DNA from: Chamaea fasciata | Lineage: Eukaryota > Chordata > Aves > Passeriformes > Sylviidae | Reading direction: 5' to 3' | DNA length: 64,000 nucleotides | NCBI GenBank assembly: GCA_029207755.1 | Contig: JARCOQ010000016.1 | Coordinates: 16,699,307 to 16,763,306 of the forward strand | Part shown: positions 50,940 to 62,270 of the stretch, one piece after another | Position numbering within the stretch: the first letter of the stretch is position 1 | Layout: each line of letters begins with the position of its first letter | Made by a program: the position numbers and the translations under genes | Notes under the pieces: model-generated | What the model saw: only the letters and a program-made list of their open reading frames with translations | Told to the model about the DNA's origin: nothing | Databases searched by the model: none

Positions 50940-52810
50940 GACAAACTCTCCAAAGAAGCAACTGCTCATCGGCAGCAACTGAAGCTCCCCCTCCCTGAAC
51001 ATGCCTCTGTGAAACTTGGGCTGTCAGTTAACCCACCCGAGAGGAATGTGAGGTAGGATTGGATGCGCTCTCAGACTAGCGGGAGGAAAACAGATACTGG
51101 AGGAGCACTGATACTGGACAGAAAGAACCCACACTCAAAGCCAACAAAGCCACTCTGTTGAGAAGCAACTCTGAGTGGGTAACTGTAGCCAATGAGCATT
51201 GATTCCTTTGTTGGCTAAAATGCCTAAATAGCAAAAAGGTTTGAATGCCTGGGGGAACCACACCAGCAAGAAGACCAGGGTGAAGAAAAGATGCAAGAGG
51301 ATGCTTTCTGGATCCAAGTGCGGTGATAGCTTTCTACTTCAACTGTCTCACTCTTTCTCTCCCTCTGGCCCTCCTCTCTTTCCTATTTCTATCTCTCTAC
51401 CTCATGCTTACTGTTAAAGAAAATCCATGCTATCGACTTCGGCACATGCCTCTTACCTTCAGGTAGAGGCATGTGCCAATAATCGGATCATAAAAGACGT
51501 GCTGGTACAACAGACTGCTGCTGTGAGGGGGTGAGATGTGCAATTGATCCTTGGCCCAGGGATTGGCACTGGAGAAGGCAGATGCAGCTCTTCCCTTCCC
51601 TGGAGTGTTTGTGCATTGGTCTTACACGCCACTCCTATGTGGAAGGGAGCAACAGAGGTTCGTCGATGTTCACGGATGGAAAAGAATGGCAAAAAGCAAA
51701 AGGGTCCAAAAAAACCTCACCGCTTTTTATTAACAAACTACACACTCAGCATGGCAATTGGTATATGTTTTGCCACTACCTTCTAATAATTAGACAGAAG
51801 ACTAAAAGAAAAGAGGGAAGAAGAAGGGAAAGAGGAATCGCGTAGGAGAGGAAAGAAGATTAAAGTTCTGGGTCCAGCACCGATCCAGCCAACAGGTGTC
51901 CAGGGTCCTGAGAGAATGCCACCCGGCCTCTGTGGTGGTACATTTTTCTAGGTAAGTTTTCCCCATTCTGGGATTAGGCTCCTCACTCTTCGTACAAATG
52001 AGTTGGCATGTGCAGCCTAGTATTCTAGACTTTTCTGGAAATGGGCTGGGGGGCTTTGGGTTTGTTTTCTTTTTTTTTTGTGGTCTTGATTCTCCATCTA
52101 CTGGTCTTGCTTGCTCCTTGACCCCACTCCTGCACTTAAGCTGTTCTTTATGTTGTGTGGTCACTACAGACTGGAACAGGAACTTCAGCTCCAGAATGGG
52201 GCTGGCCTACGTTCAATACAGCTCCCCTTTCCAGGCACATGCTGTTATAACTCGTTTGCTTGATGGCTGTTGGTGTTCAGGGCACAGCAGTGCATGAACT
52301 CTTTACTGCTTAGGTTTCTACATGGGCCAAAAAACCCAGTTGCCATCTGATGGGGACAAAAACTATCCTTAGGGCACAGAGCAGAATGAAGGGCTTCACA
52401 TTTTTGATGACAGGGCAACATCTGCACCCTTCTTTTCTTTTCTCTTATTTTCCTAGTGTTGTGTTTCTTGAACTTGTTTTTGCAAACTTAAGGTGCCAGA
52501 TGCTACTCTTCCGCTGTAGACGTACCAATAGCTGTGGGGAAGGCATTGACCTGTACGGAAGGGAGTGTGAAGCCAAATTCTTCCTAGATGAGTATGAAGG
52601 GATCCCTGAGTTCAGGGCTGCTTGGGCAAAATCAAGCCAGCGGGATTTTAGAGAATTTGGATGCAAATTTGTCGCAGAGCAGAAAATACAGATCTCCTTT
52701 TGAGTTTGCTTCCAATTTAATTCCGTTTAATGCAATTCAAATTAATAGAACTCAGAAGGAAAGGGTTGTGGTCTACTATAGCCTGAACTGCAGCTGGTCC
52801 ATTTTGCCGT

Positions 52811-55070
52811 TCAAACAATTTTTCCCTTTAGGTACAGCAAGATCTCCTTCAGCAGATTAAAGAATTGGAGCAGCTTTGCCCGAGGAACTGGACAGGGTTG
52901 AGTTGGTCTTGGAGGTAGTGTCTGCAGGGGGGTTGAGGTGTAGGCTGGTGCTGGCGTAATTCCTGGTACTGGCCTTCTTCCCACTGTAGTCCGGATCCAG
53001 TCGTAGTAGTACTGAGTGGAGCTGGAGACTGCAGGCCGTTTAGGTCTAGCACAGCCTACTCCCCAGCTGGTCACACCAATTTGCCAGAAGAAGCCGGCAT
53101 GCTTATCTTGGCAGACAAGAGGCCCCCCGCTGTCACCCTGGAGCAGAGCAGAGAGGATTAAGGTGCCTCTGTGTGCCCCTGTCAGCAGTCGGAGTTGGTT
53201 GCTTTACTCTCTTCAGCCCCTGCCAGAAGAGCTGGACTCCTGGCTGAGCAAGGCCTTGCTCAAGTGCTGGAACCTGTAGAACCTCAGCACCCTTGGGAGC
53301 AGGTTGGGGGCCTGTCAGGTGAGGCTCTCTGTCTCCCCTGTGCTTGGATGCTTCAGGGTTAGCATCTGGACCCCACAGAGCAAGGACCCACGGATGGGAA
53401 AGGGGGCAGAAGCTTCAGCGGCAGTGCAGAGCTGGGGCTGGGAGAGCAACTGGTCAGGGAAAGCACGCGCTGGGCTGTGCTTGGGTGCTGGGATGAGGCT
53501 GCCTACACTGCTGGGGGCTGGGGGACTCGGCATGCTCCTACCTGGCAGGTGCCAACGCCGCCCTGGCCAGCACACACGTGGAAGTCATAGATGTACCCAT
53601 GCAGCCACTCACTACTGTTGCAGAGCTGGTTAGGGACCACTTGCACCTTGGCCTGCTGCAGGATATCTCTACCTGAAGCTGTGAGCAGAGAAAGGAATGA
53701 GCTCCCAGCAGCTCTTTGCCCGTGTGTTGAAGTTTTTCCCTAGAGGCTTGCTGGCCTCTAGAGAGGTGTTGGGAGTGCTGTGTCGCTGCTGTGTGGCATT
53801 GGGCAGCAGGCCAGGCCAGAGGCATATGTCCCACGGCCTAACTCTGCTGTCAGGAAGGCCCAGCCGTCTCTCCCTGGTGGGCCAAGCTTGCCCTCAGGGT
53901 CCAGATCCTTTATGGGAACTCACTCACATTTCACGATTCTGTCACCCCAGCCAGCAACGTAACAGTTTTTCAGCTCCGACACTTTCACTGCAGGACCAGG
54001 CAGGCAGGCGGTCTGAATGGTGGAGCTGCACTGGACTGGCCGATCCAGTTCCAGCAAGGCGATGTCGTTATACTCAAGGTCAGGGATGTATTTTTCATGA
54101 ATAATCAGCCGCTTAATCCGGCGCACTTCCACACCAGGGCCCGACTGGCCCAACGAGGTGGCCCCAAGAACGATGGCCCACTCGCTGATGGGACTGGAAG
54201 GCAGATGGAGAGAGGGGTGAGGGCGAGTAGAATCACGTGCTGTAACACCCCAGCCCTTCCTGCCTTCTGCTTCCTGAGGCAGAGAGGAAAACAGCACTCC
54301 ACAGAGTGAAAGTAGGCTTGAGCTATATTGAGCTGCAGGCTGCTAGGAAGCGGTGGCATGAACCCAGTCGTCTCCCTGAGCAGTCTCTCAGCTGGGCCCT
54401 GCAATGTCCTGGCACTAGGCACATGCAAGGAAATGGGATGGGAATAGCATGCACTGGTGGTGTGGGGATATCCCTGTGCCCAGGTCCGACTTACTTTGTG
54501 ATGTTGACAAAGCAGTGGGCAGCTGAGAGCAGCCACTTTGCGCTGATGAGGGTCCCTCCACAGATATGCACCGATACCGGTGGTTTCCAGATGCAGCGGA
54601 TACTGGCGATCCCAGCCCAGGCCCCAGACCCTGGCATGACATCTGTGCCACCCACAACGCGTGATGAGCTGAAGGTAGTACCCATGGGCCGCAGCCCACA
54701 AGTCTGTCTGGAAGCAGAAAGTCGTTAGTGTCCCATGAGAAGGCCTGCTGCTGTGCTGAAGGTCAGCCAGCTTCCCTCCTCACAAGGCTCTGGTTGCAAA
54801 GCCAGCAGGGAGCTGCCTGGGATGTCCACATGTTTGCCCATTTCTGCTTTAGCCCCTTAGACAACTGGTGCCAGCAGCCTGGCCAGTGGTGATAAACGGA
54901 GACTCCCACCTACTTTGGGAACTGCTGTGGCCACAGGTGGCAAGCGGGCACCCACAGGGAAGCCCCTAAGCCTTTGCCCGGGCCCCCAAAGAGCCTGAGG
55001 CTACTTACCCACAGGCGCCATGTGCAGGCCCGCACAGAGCCAGTAGGATGAGGATGCACAAAAAAATCAT
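52811..55070 (-). CDS. Acrosin-like serine protease, unit 6 copy
   Basis: Exons: 55009-55070, 54495-54707, 53928-54193, 53542-53678, 52811-53137. The frame is intact. Leu3 is Phe in the signal peptide, which should not harm secretion. The silent codon 66 change is shared with unit 5. Pocket and triad are as in the other copies. Confidence 0.93.
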
Positions 55071-55265
55071 TGCCGTCACAGCTGCAAGTCAGCTGCAAGG
55101 AGAGAGAGCTTGACACCTCCAGGGCAGCTGCCAACGTAATGCCAACAGAATTTGCTTTGCCGCAGTGCCCTCGGCCCTAGGCCTGATGTCACAGAGGGAC
55201 TGGTTCCATGTTCCAGACATGGTGCTGGCCGCTGCAGGCAGGGGGGAAGGGCAATTTAGAGGCCT

Positions 55266-55444
55266 AAAACCACAGAAAGGTCTGGATTGGAAGGTACCTT
55301 AAGGACTGACTAGTTTCAAACCCCAACCATGCACACAGAGGCCTTCCACTACACCAGGTTGCTCAGAGTCCCATCCAAGCTGGCCTCAAATGGTAAAAGG
55401 AATGGGGCATCCACAGCTTCTCTGGGAAACATGTGCCACTCTTG
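55266..55444 (-). mobile_element. CR1 3'-end fragment, unit 6
   Basis: Same fragment as in unit 1. Confidence 0.84.
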
Positions 55445-57287
55445 TGCTAATGATACAAGATTTTGCTTGACATCCAAAACTACAGAATTGGCAGTAACAA
55501 CAATTCAAAGCAACACACATTCTGATTTTTAAAAAGTTTGTGACATTGCAGGACTACTACTGTAGCAATCCACATCACTCACTAATCTCCTTGGGGCTAT
55601 ATGGGCACTGCATAAGATCTTCTTCAGGCTAGCTGTGCTAGCCGTTCTGAGAGAAAGTGGCATTGTTTAGCAAGACCGCCTTTTTCCAGACCTTTTGTGA
55701 CTTTTTTTTTTTCTTTTTTCTTTTTTTTTTTTTTAAATTTCAGGCCATTTAAGCGCATAATTTAGCTAAATGCATCTTCCTTAGAGGGATCCTGCCTTTG
55801 AAAATGGAAGTGTGGGAGAAGAAAGCAGTCTATCCTTATGCAGAGGTGAAACAGGTGTTTCTCTTCCATGGCTCTGGGCAAGCCTGCACAGACCTAAGGG
55901 TAAGGGCCTAGCCCAGTGTTTATGGCTGACCTGGTACACCCCTGATGCCCGCTTTGACTGTGAGCATGATAGTCACAGTAACAGGATGGAGTTTTGTCTT
56001 CTAAGCCCATGTGAGTAGAGCTCATCCTCAGGACCACGTAGGATGACCAACACATCCTTCATGACTCGTTCTCTGAGCTGGATGAGATCTGTATGAAAGA
56101 GGCTGAAGATGCCGAGTGCAAAGAAATGGCAAGGTAAATCCCTGCTGCCGGCTGCGATGGGAGAGAAGTACCCATGCTGGCAATACCCTCGGGCTCTGCC
56201 TTCTGCTCTCTGGAACACTTTCTGCAGCTGCTGATGGAAGCAGCCTTCTCCTCTTGCCAGCCCAGAGCTTTAGCAATGCAATTGGAGACCTGGAGCTGAA
56301 GAGGAGATGAATGACAGTATCAAGTGAAGGATCATGCCCTATGTGGCTACTCTCTCCTTGCACAGCCTCTGAACTGAGGAGCTGCACCACAAATGAAAGG
56401 ATGCTGCTGGACAATTGTGCCAACAGCATCAAAGACACTGAAGGTAACGCGGGAGCCACATCCCTCTGGGAGTGGCCGAGCTTGGTTTGTCGCATGGCCC
56501 TTCACTCCCAAATCAACCTTGCCCCGAAGATGCATCCTTTTTCACAAGTCCCATTGGATCTTTAAATTCTGTAGTCATCATCTCTCTAGTATTGCGAAGG
56601 CTGGCTCATTAAGTCAATTCCTAAGGCATCCAAGGAAACATTTGCTTACCACACTTCAGCCTATTAGTCGGCATTTTGTACAGTCCCTAACACTTGGTGG
56701 CCTACAGCTGCTAGTCTCGTTTCCTAAGTACTGCTTAGTTATACAAAGAATTCCATAGTCCTGCATTACCTGGGTTAGTTGGAACAGTTCAAGTTTTCGT
56801 CCTGCACCTATGGCTAAGCTTAACTAGCCAGAATAGCTAGGCATGCTCACACGAGCGACACCCAAGGTTTTCTGCCTCTCATGCTGGAGTGGCAGTCCTC
56901 ACCTTCCCTTGGAGGCTTTCTCATAGCCCTCCTAACACTGGGGTTTCTGCTCTTTGTCTTGCACTGACACCTCATCCTTTTCTTGACCCTCACCCTGCCT
57001 TAAGCCCATGTCCAGCATGAGCCTTGCCAGCCATTTCAGTCTTCATCAATTCCCAAGACATTCAAAAAACAGGAGAATTGTATTGATGCATTTCTCATGG
57101 AAGGAGGAGATGACTCCAGTACAACTTATGAATAGGGGTGGAGACTCCCTAACAGAAAAACAATTTTACAACCTCTACTACTGACAGAACAGAAGTATGC
57201 ATATGCAACAAACGGTCAAATGCACAAAAACTCCCCAACTTTCCAGATTTTCTTGGTACACTTTCCTGTCTCAAACTCAGCTCTATG

Positions 57288-57898
57288 TTATTGCTTCATA
57301 GTTGTTCCTAAAGCATTTCAATAGGGTTCTGTATATTCCTCCAGGAGAGGCTGCAGCACCTGCACCATGACCTCCCCATCTGGACCGCAGAGGCACAGGG
57401 CATACAAGATGCTGTTCTCTGCTCTCACTGCCAGCCACCGCTGGGACCCATAGATTGCCTCCAGCCTCTGGCGCAGCCAGGGCAGCATAGGGTCAAGAAC
57501 ATGCTCTTCTTTTTGGAAAAGTTCGGCCCAGACCTTGGCAGCAGGCTACCCACAGCCTCTGCCCCTGCAGGCCCCTGCTCAGCTGGGGAAGGTGTCCCTT
57601 GCACAGGAAGCGCTCCTGGGCGCTGGCAGCTGTTTCCATCCAGGAGGCCAAGAGATCTTTCTGCCTCTCTCTTGGTCTCTGGTGATTCTCCCTGGGGTGT
57701 GATGACACACTCGAGGTATTTTTGTTCCCGCAGAGAAAACCTGACAGACTCTATCAATCTTCTGCAGAGTGGGCACTCTGCTTTCTTCTCTGCCCAACGC
57801 AGCATGCAGCCCATGCAGAACTCATGGCCACAGGGTATGGCATAAGCAACACCCTCTTGCTCATCATGACAAATGGGGCAGCTGCACTCTGTCCCCAT
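57288..57898 (-). pseudogene. RING-finger gene, unit 7 copy: frameshifted
   Basis: RING ligands intact, Val52. Just at the frame break, Gln125 is Pro (CCG), a private change. The short frame stops at 57425 and the long frame at 57288. The 31-bp deletion of this unit lies beyond the 3' end of the gene and does not touch the coding part. Confidence 0.65.
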
Positions 57899-58625
57899 GG
57901 CTCTGTCTGTTCTCCGTGGCAATTCAGGGAGTCCTGAGAAGCTGCTCCCCATCACTGGCACTACCAAAGAATCTCACACACTGCAACAAAATGGAGAAAC
58001 CTTGGTCTCTTCCTGTCCCAAGGAGCAGATGAAAAAATGCCCAAGCCCCTGGACAAGGATATCCTCCTGACTCCTCAAGCCCTAATGACCTTCTCACTAC
58101 CACCCTGGGGAGACTCAGCCTTCAAGGTCTTACAGGCAAGCTTGACAGGCTGTGACTTTCCTGAGAGCGTGGAAAGATGGTCTCGGGCAGCTGAAATCGT
58201 GTAGGGTTGAGACTCCTGTCTGTGAAAAACAGGTGTTGGGATTAAGTGGTTCAACAATTTGGAGGTCCTGAATTTTTAATTAAATCTCTGGAGGCTGGAT
58301 TTTTCCTTTCTTTCTATCTTTTTTAAGTTCACTCTTGAATCAGAAAATGTTATTCATTGAATGCAGTTTTTATAAGGGGGAGGTTCTCTTCCAAAGTGAA
58401 CGCTGTGGGCAAAAATTTAATATGGCCTTAGCAGGCACTGGCGCACGTCAGCTGGGTACGCCGGTCAAGCATCACCTCTGCAGGTGATCTCTAGGGAAGA
58501 GTAGATGCGTGGCTTTGCTCCCCGCTGATGACTCTTAGGGGCTCTAAGAACCTATGCACCCTTGATGACCAGAGCTGCATAAGATATTGCAAGACACTTA
58601 AAGAGCAGAATTGCCTTAAACACCA

Positions 58626-60399
58626 ATCACAGAACCACAGAATCGACTAGGTTGGAAAAAAAACCATCTGAGACCATTGAGTCAAACCTATGACTCAACA
58701 CCACCTTGTCAACCAGACCACAGCACTAAAAGCCATGTGCTATCTTTGCTTAAACACCTCCAGGTGACTCCACCGCCTCCCTGGGAAGCCTATTCCAATG
58801 CCCAAAATCACCCTTTCTGTGAAGAATCTTCTTCTCAATGTCCAGTCCCAGCTTCCTGTGGTACAGCTTAAGACTTTGTCGGCTTCTCTTGCTGCTTGCC
58901 TGGGAGAAGAGACTGACCCCGACTGGGCTATACCCTCCTTTCGGGGACTTATAGAGGTTGGTACGCTCACCCCTGAGCCTTCTCTTCTCCAAGCTAAGCA
59001 ACCCCAGCTCCCTCAGCTGCTCCTCATAAGACACGTGTCCCAGCCCATTCACTATCCTTGTTGCCCTCCTCTGGACCCATTTGAGCATCTCAACGTCCTT
59101 CCTAAACTGAGGAGCCCAGAACTGGACGCAGCACTCAAGGTGCGGCCTCACCAGTGCTGACTACAGGGGAAGAATGACCTCCCCGCTCCTGCTGGCTACA
59201 CCATTCCTGATCCAGGCCAGGATGCCATTGGCCTTCTTGGCCACCAGAGCGCACTGCTGGCTCACGTTCAGCTGCTGTCTCCAGTACCCCCAGGTCCCTT
59301 TTCTGCCTGGGCACTGTCCAGCCACATCAACCCCAGCTTGTGGTGCTGCAGGGGCTTGCTGTGATTCAAAGGCACGACCTGGCACTTGGACTTGTGAAAC
59401 CTCCCATTGTTGGATTCAGCACACCTATCCAGCCTGTCCAGGTCCCTCTGCAGAGTCCTCCTACCCTCTAACAGAGCAGTGCTTGCTCCCAGCTTGGTGT
59501 CATCTGCAAGGTGATCCCCTTGTCCGGATCATCAGTGAAGATATTTAAACAAGACTGGTCCCAACACAGACCCCTGGGGGGCTGCACTAAGTGACTAGCC
59601 CCCATCTGGATGCAGGACCATTCACCTCCAGTCTCTGGGCCTGGCCATCCAGCCAGTTCTGAACACGGCTCCTGCCCAAGCTGTGGGCTACCAGCTTTTC
59701 CAGGAGTGCGCTACGGGAGATGGGGTAAGAGGCTTTGCTGAAGGCCAGGTATACAACATCCACAGCCTTCCCGTCATCCACCTGGCGGGTCAGCTGGTAA
59801 CAAAGGGAGATCAGGTTGGTTAAAGCACAACCTGCCCCTCCTAAATCCCTGCTGGCTGGGTCTGATCCCTCAGCTGTCCTGTAGGTGCTGCGTTATCGCA
59901 CTTAAGATGATCTCTTGTTTAACCTTACTGAGTACCAAGGTCAGGCTGACAGGCCTGTAGTTTCCCATGTGCTCCTTATGGCCCTTCTTATGGATGAGCA
60001 TCACGTTGGCCAGCCCAGTCGTCTTGTTACCCAGGACTGATGGTAAATGATGGAAAGCGTCTTGGTGAGGTCTTCTGCCATCTCCTGCACCACCCTAGGA
60101 TGAATCCTGTCTGGTCTCATCGACTTGTCAGCATCTAAGTGGCTCACATGGTCACTAACTACTTTCTCCTGGATAACAGGAGAGGCTGTTCTGTTCCCTG
60201 CTCCCCATCTACGAGTTCAGGAGGCCAGTTGCCTTGAGGACAACCCGTCTTTTTGTTGAAAACTGAAGCAAAGAAGATGCTCGGGACCTCGGCCTTTTCC
60301 TCATCTTTGATAACTATATTCCCTCCCTTATGCAATAAAGATGAGAGATTCTTGCCCCTCCAAGATGCATTAAGATTATTGAAAGGCTTTGCCCACTGT
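58626..60399 (-). mobile_element. CR1 LINE remnant, unit 7
   Basis: Same insertion, closest to the unit 6 copy. A few private substitutions are present, for example gactgggcta near 58921. Confidence 0.87.
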
Positions 60400-62270
60400 G
60401 ACAAACTCTCCAAAGAAGCAACTGCTCATCGGCAGCAACTGAAGCTCCCCCTCCCTGAACATGCCTCTGTGAAACTTGGGCTGTCAGTTAACCCACCCGA
60501 GAGGAATGTGAGGTAGGATTGGATGCGCTCTCAGACTAGCGGGAGGAAAACAGATACTGGAGGAGCACTGATACTGGACAGAAAGAACCCACACTCAAAG
60601 CCAACAAAGCCACTCTGTTGAGAAGCAACTCTGAGTGGGTAACTGTAGCCAATGAGCATTGATTCCTTTGTTGGCTAAAATGCCTAAATAGCAAAAAGGT
60701 TTGAATGCCTGGGGGAACCACACCAGCAAGAAGACCAGGGTGAAGAAAAGATGCAAGAGGATGCTTTCTGGATCCAAGTGCGGTGATAGCTTTCTGCTTC
60801 AACTGTCTCACTCTTTCTCTCCCTCTGGCCCTCCTCTCTTTCCTATTTCTATCTCTCTACCTCATGCTTACTGTTAAAGAAAATCCATGCTATTGACTTC
60901 GGCACATGCCTCTTACCTTCAGGTAGAGGCATGTGCCAATAATCGGATCATAAAAGACGTGCTGGTACAACAGACTGCTGCTGTGAGGGGGTGAGATGTG
61001 CAATTGATCCTTGGCCTAGGGATTGGCACTGGAGAAGGCAGATGCAGCTCTTCCCTTCCCTGGAGTGTTTGTGCATTGGTCTTACACGCCACTCCTATGT
61101 GGAAGGGAGCAACAGAGGTTCGTCGATGTTCACGGATGGAAAAGAATGGCAAAAAGCAAAAGGGTCCAAAAAAACCTCACCGCTTTTTATTAACAAACTA
61201 CACACTCAGCATGGCAATTGGTATATGTTTTGCCACTACCTTCTAATAATAAGACAGAAGACTAAAAGAAAAGAGGGAAGAAGAAGGGAAAGAGGAATCG
61301 CGTAGGAGAGGAAAGAAGATTAAAGTCCTGGGTCCAGCACCGATCCAGCCAACAGGTGTCCAGGGTCCTGAGAGAATGCCACCCGGCCTCTGTGGTGGTA
61401 CATTTTTCTAGGTAAGTTTTCCCCATTCTGGGATTAGGCTCCTCACTCTTCGTACAAATGAGTTGGCATGTGCAGCCTAGTATTCTAGACTTTTCTGGAA
61501 ATGGGCTGGGGGGTTTTGGGTTTGTTTTCTTTTTTTTTTGTGGTCTTGATTCTCCATCTACTGGTCTTGCTTGCTCCTTGACCCCACTCCTGCACTTAAG
61601 CTGTTCTTTATGTTGTGTGGTCACTACAGACTGGAACAGGAACTTCAGCTCCAGAATGGGGCTGGCCTACGTTCAATACAGCTCCCCTTTCCAGGCACAT
61701 GCTGTTATAACTCGTTTGCTTGATGGCTGTTGGTGTTCAGGGCACAGCAGTGCATGAACTCTTTACTGCTTAGGTTTCTACATGGGCCAAAAAACCCAGT
61801 TGCCATCTGATGGGGACAAAAACCATCCTTAGGGCACAGAGCAGAATGAAGGGCTTCACATTTTTGATGACAGGGCAACATCTGCACCCTTCTTTTCTTT
61901 TCTCTTGTTTTCCTAGTGTTGTGTTTCTTGAACTTGTTTTTGCAAACTTAAGGTGCCAGATGCTACTCTTCAGCTGTAGACGTACCAATAGCTGTGGGGA
62001 AGGCATTGATCTGTACGGAAGGGAGTGTGAAGCCAAATTCTTCCTAGATGAGTATGAAGGGATCCCTGAGTTCAGGGCTGCTTGGGCAAAATCAAGCCAG
62101 CGGGATTTTAGAGAATTTGGATGCAAATTTGTCGCAGAGCAGAAAATACAGATCTCCTTTTGAGTTTGCTTCCAATTTAATTCCGTTTAATGCAATTCAA
62201 ATTAATAGAACTCAGAAGGAAAGGGTTGTGGTCTACTATAGCCTGAACTGCAGCTGGTCCATTTTGCCGT

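Larger units (their letters stand above)
47450..56939. repeat. Tandem array unit 6 (9,490 bp)
   Basis: Sixth unit. It has a local cluster of substitutions near 56005-56013 not seen in other units, and shares CR1 variants such as gccacatcaacc with unit 7. Confidence 0.97.
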
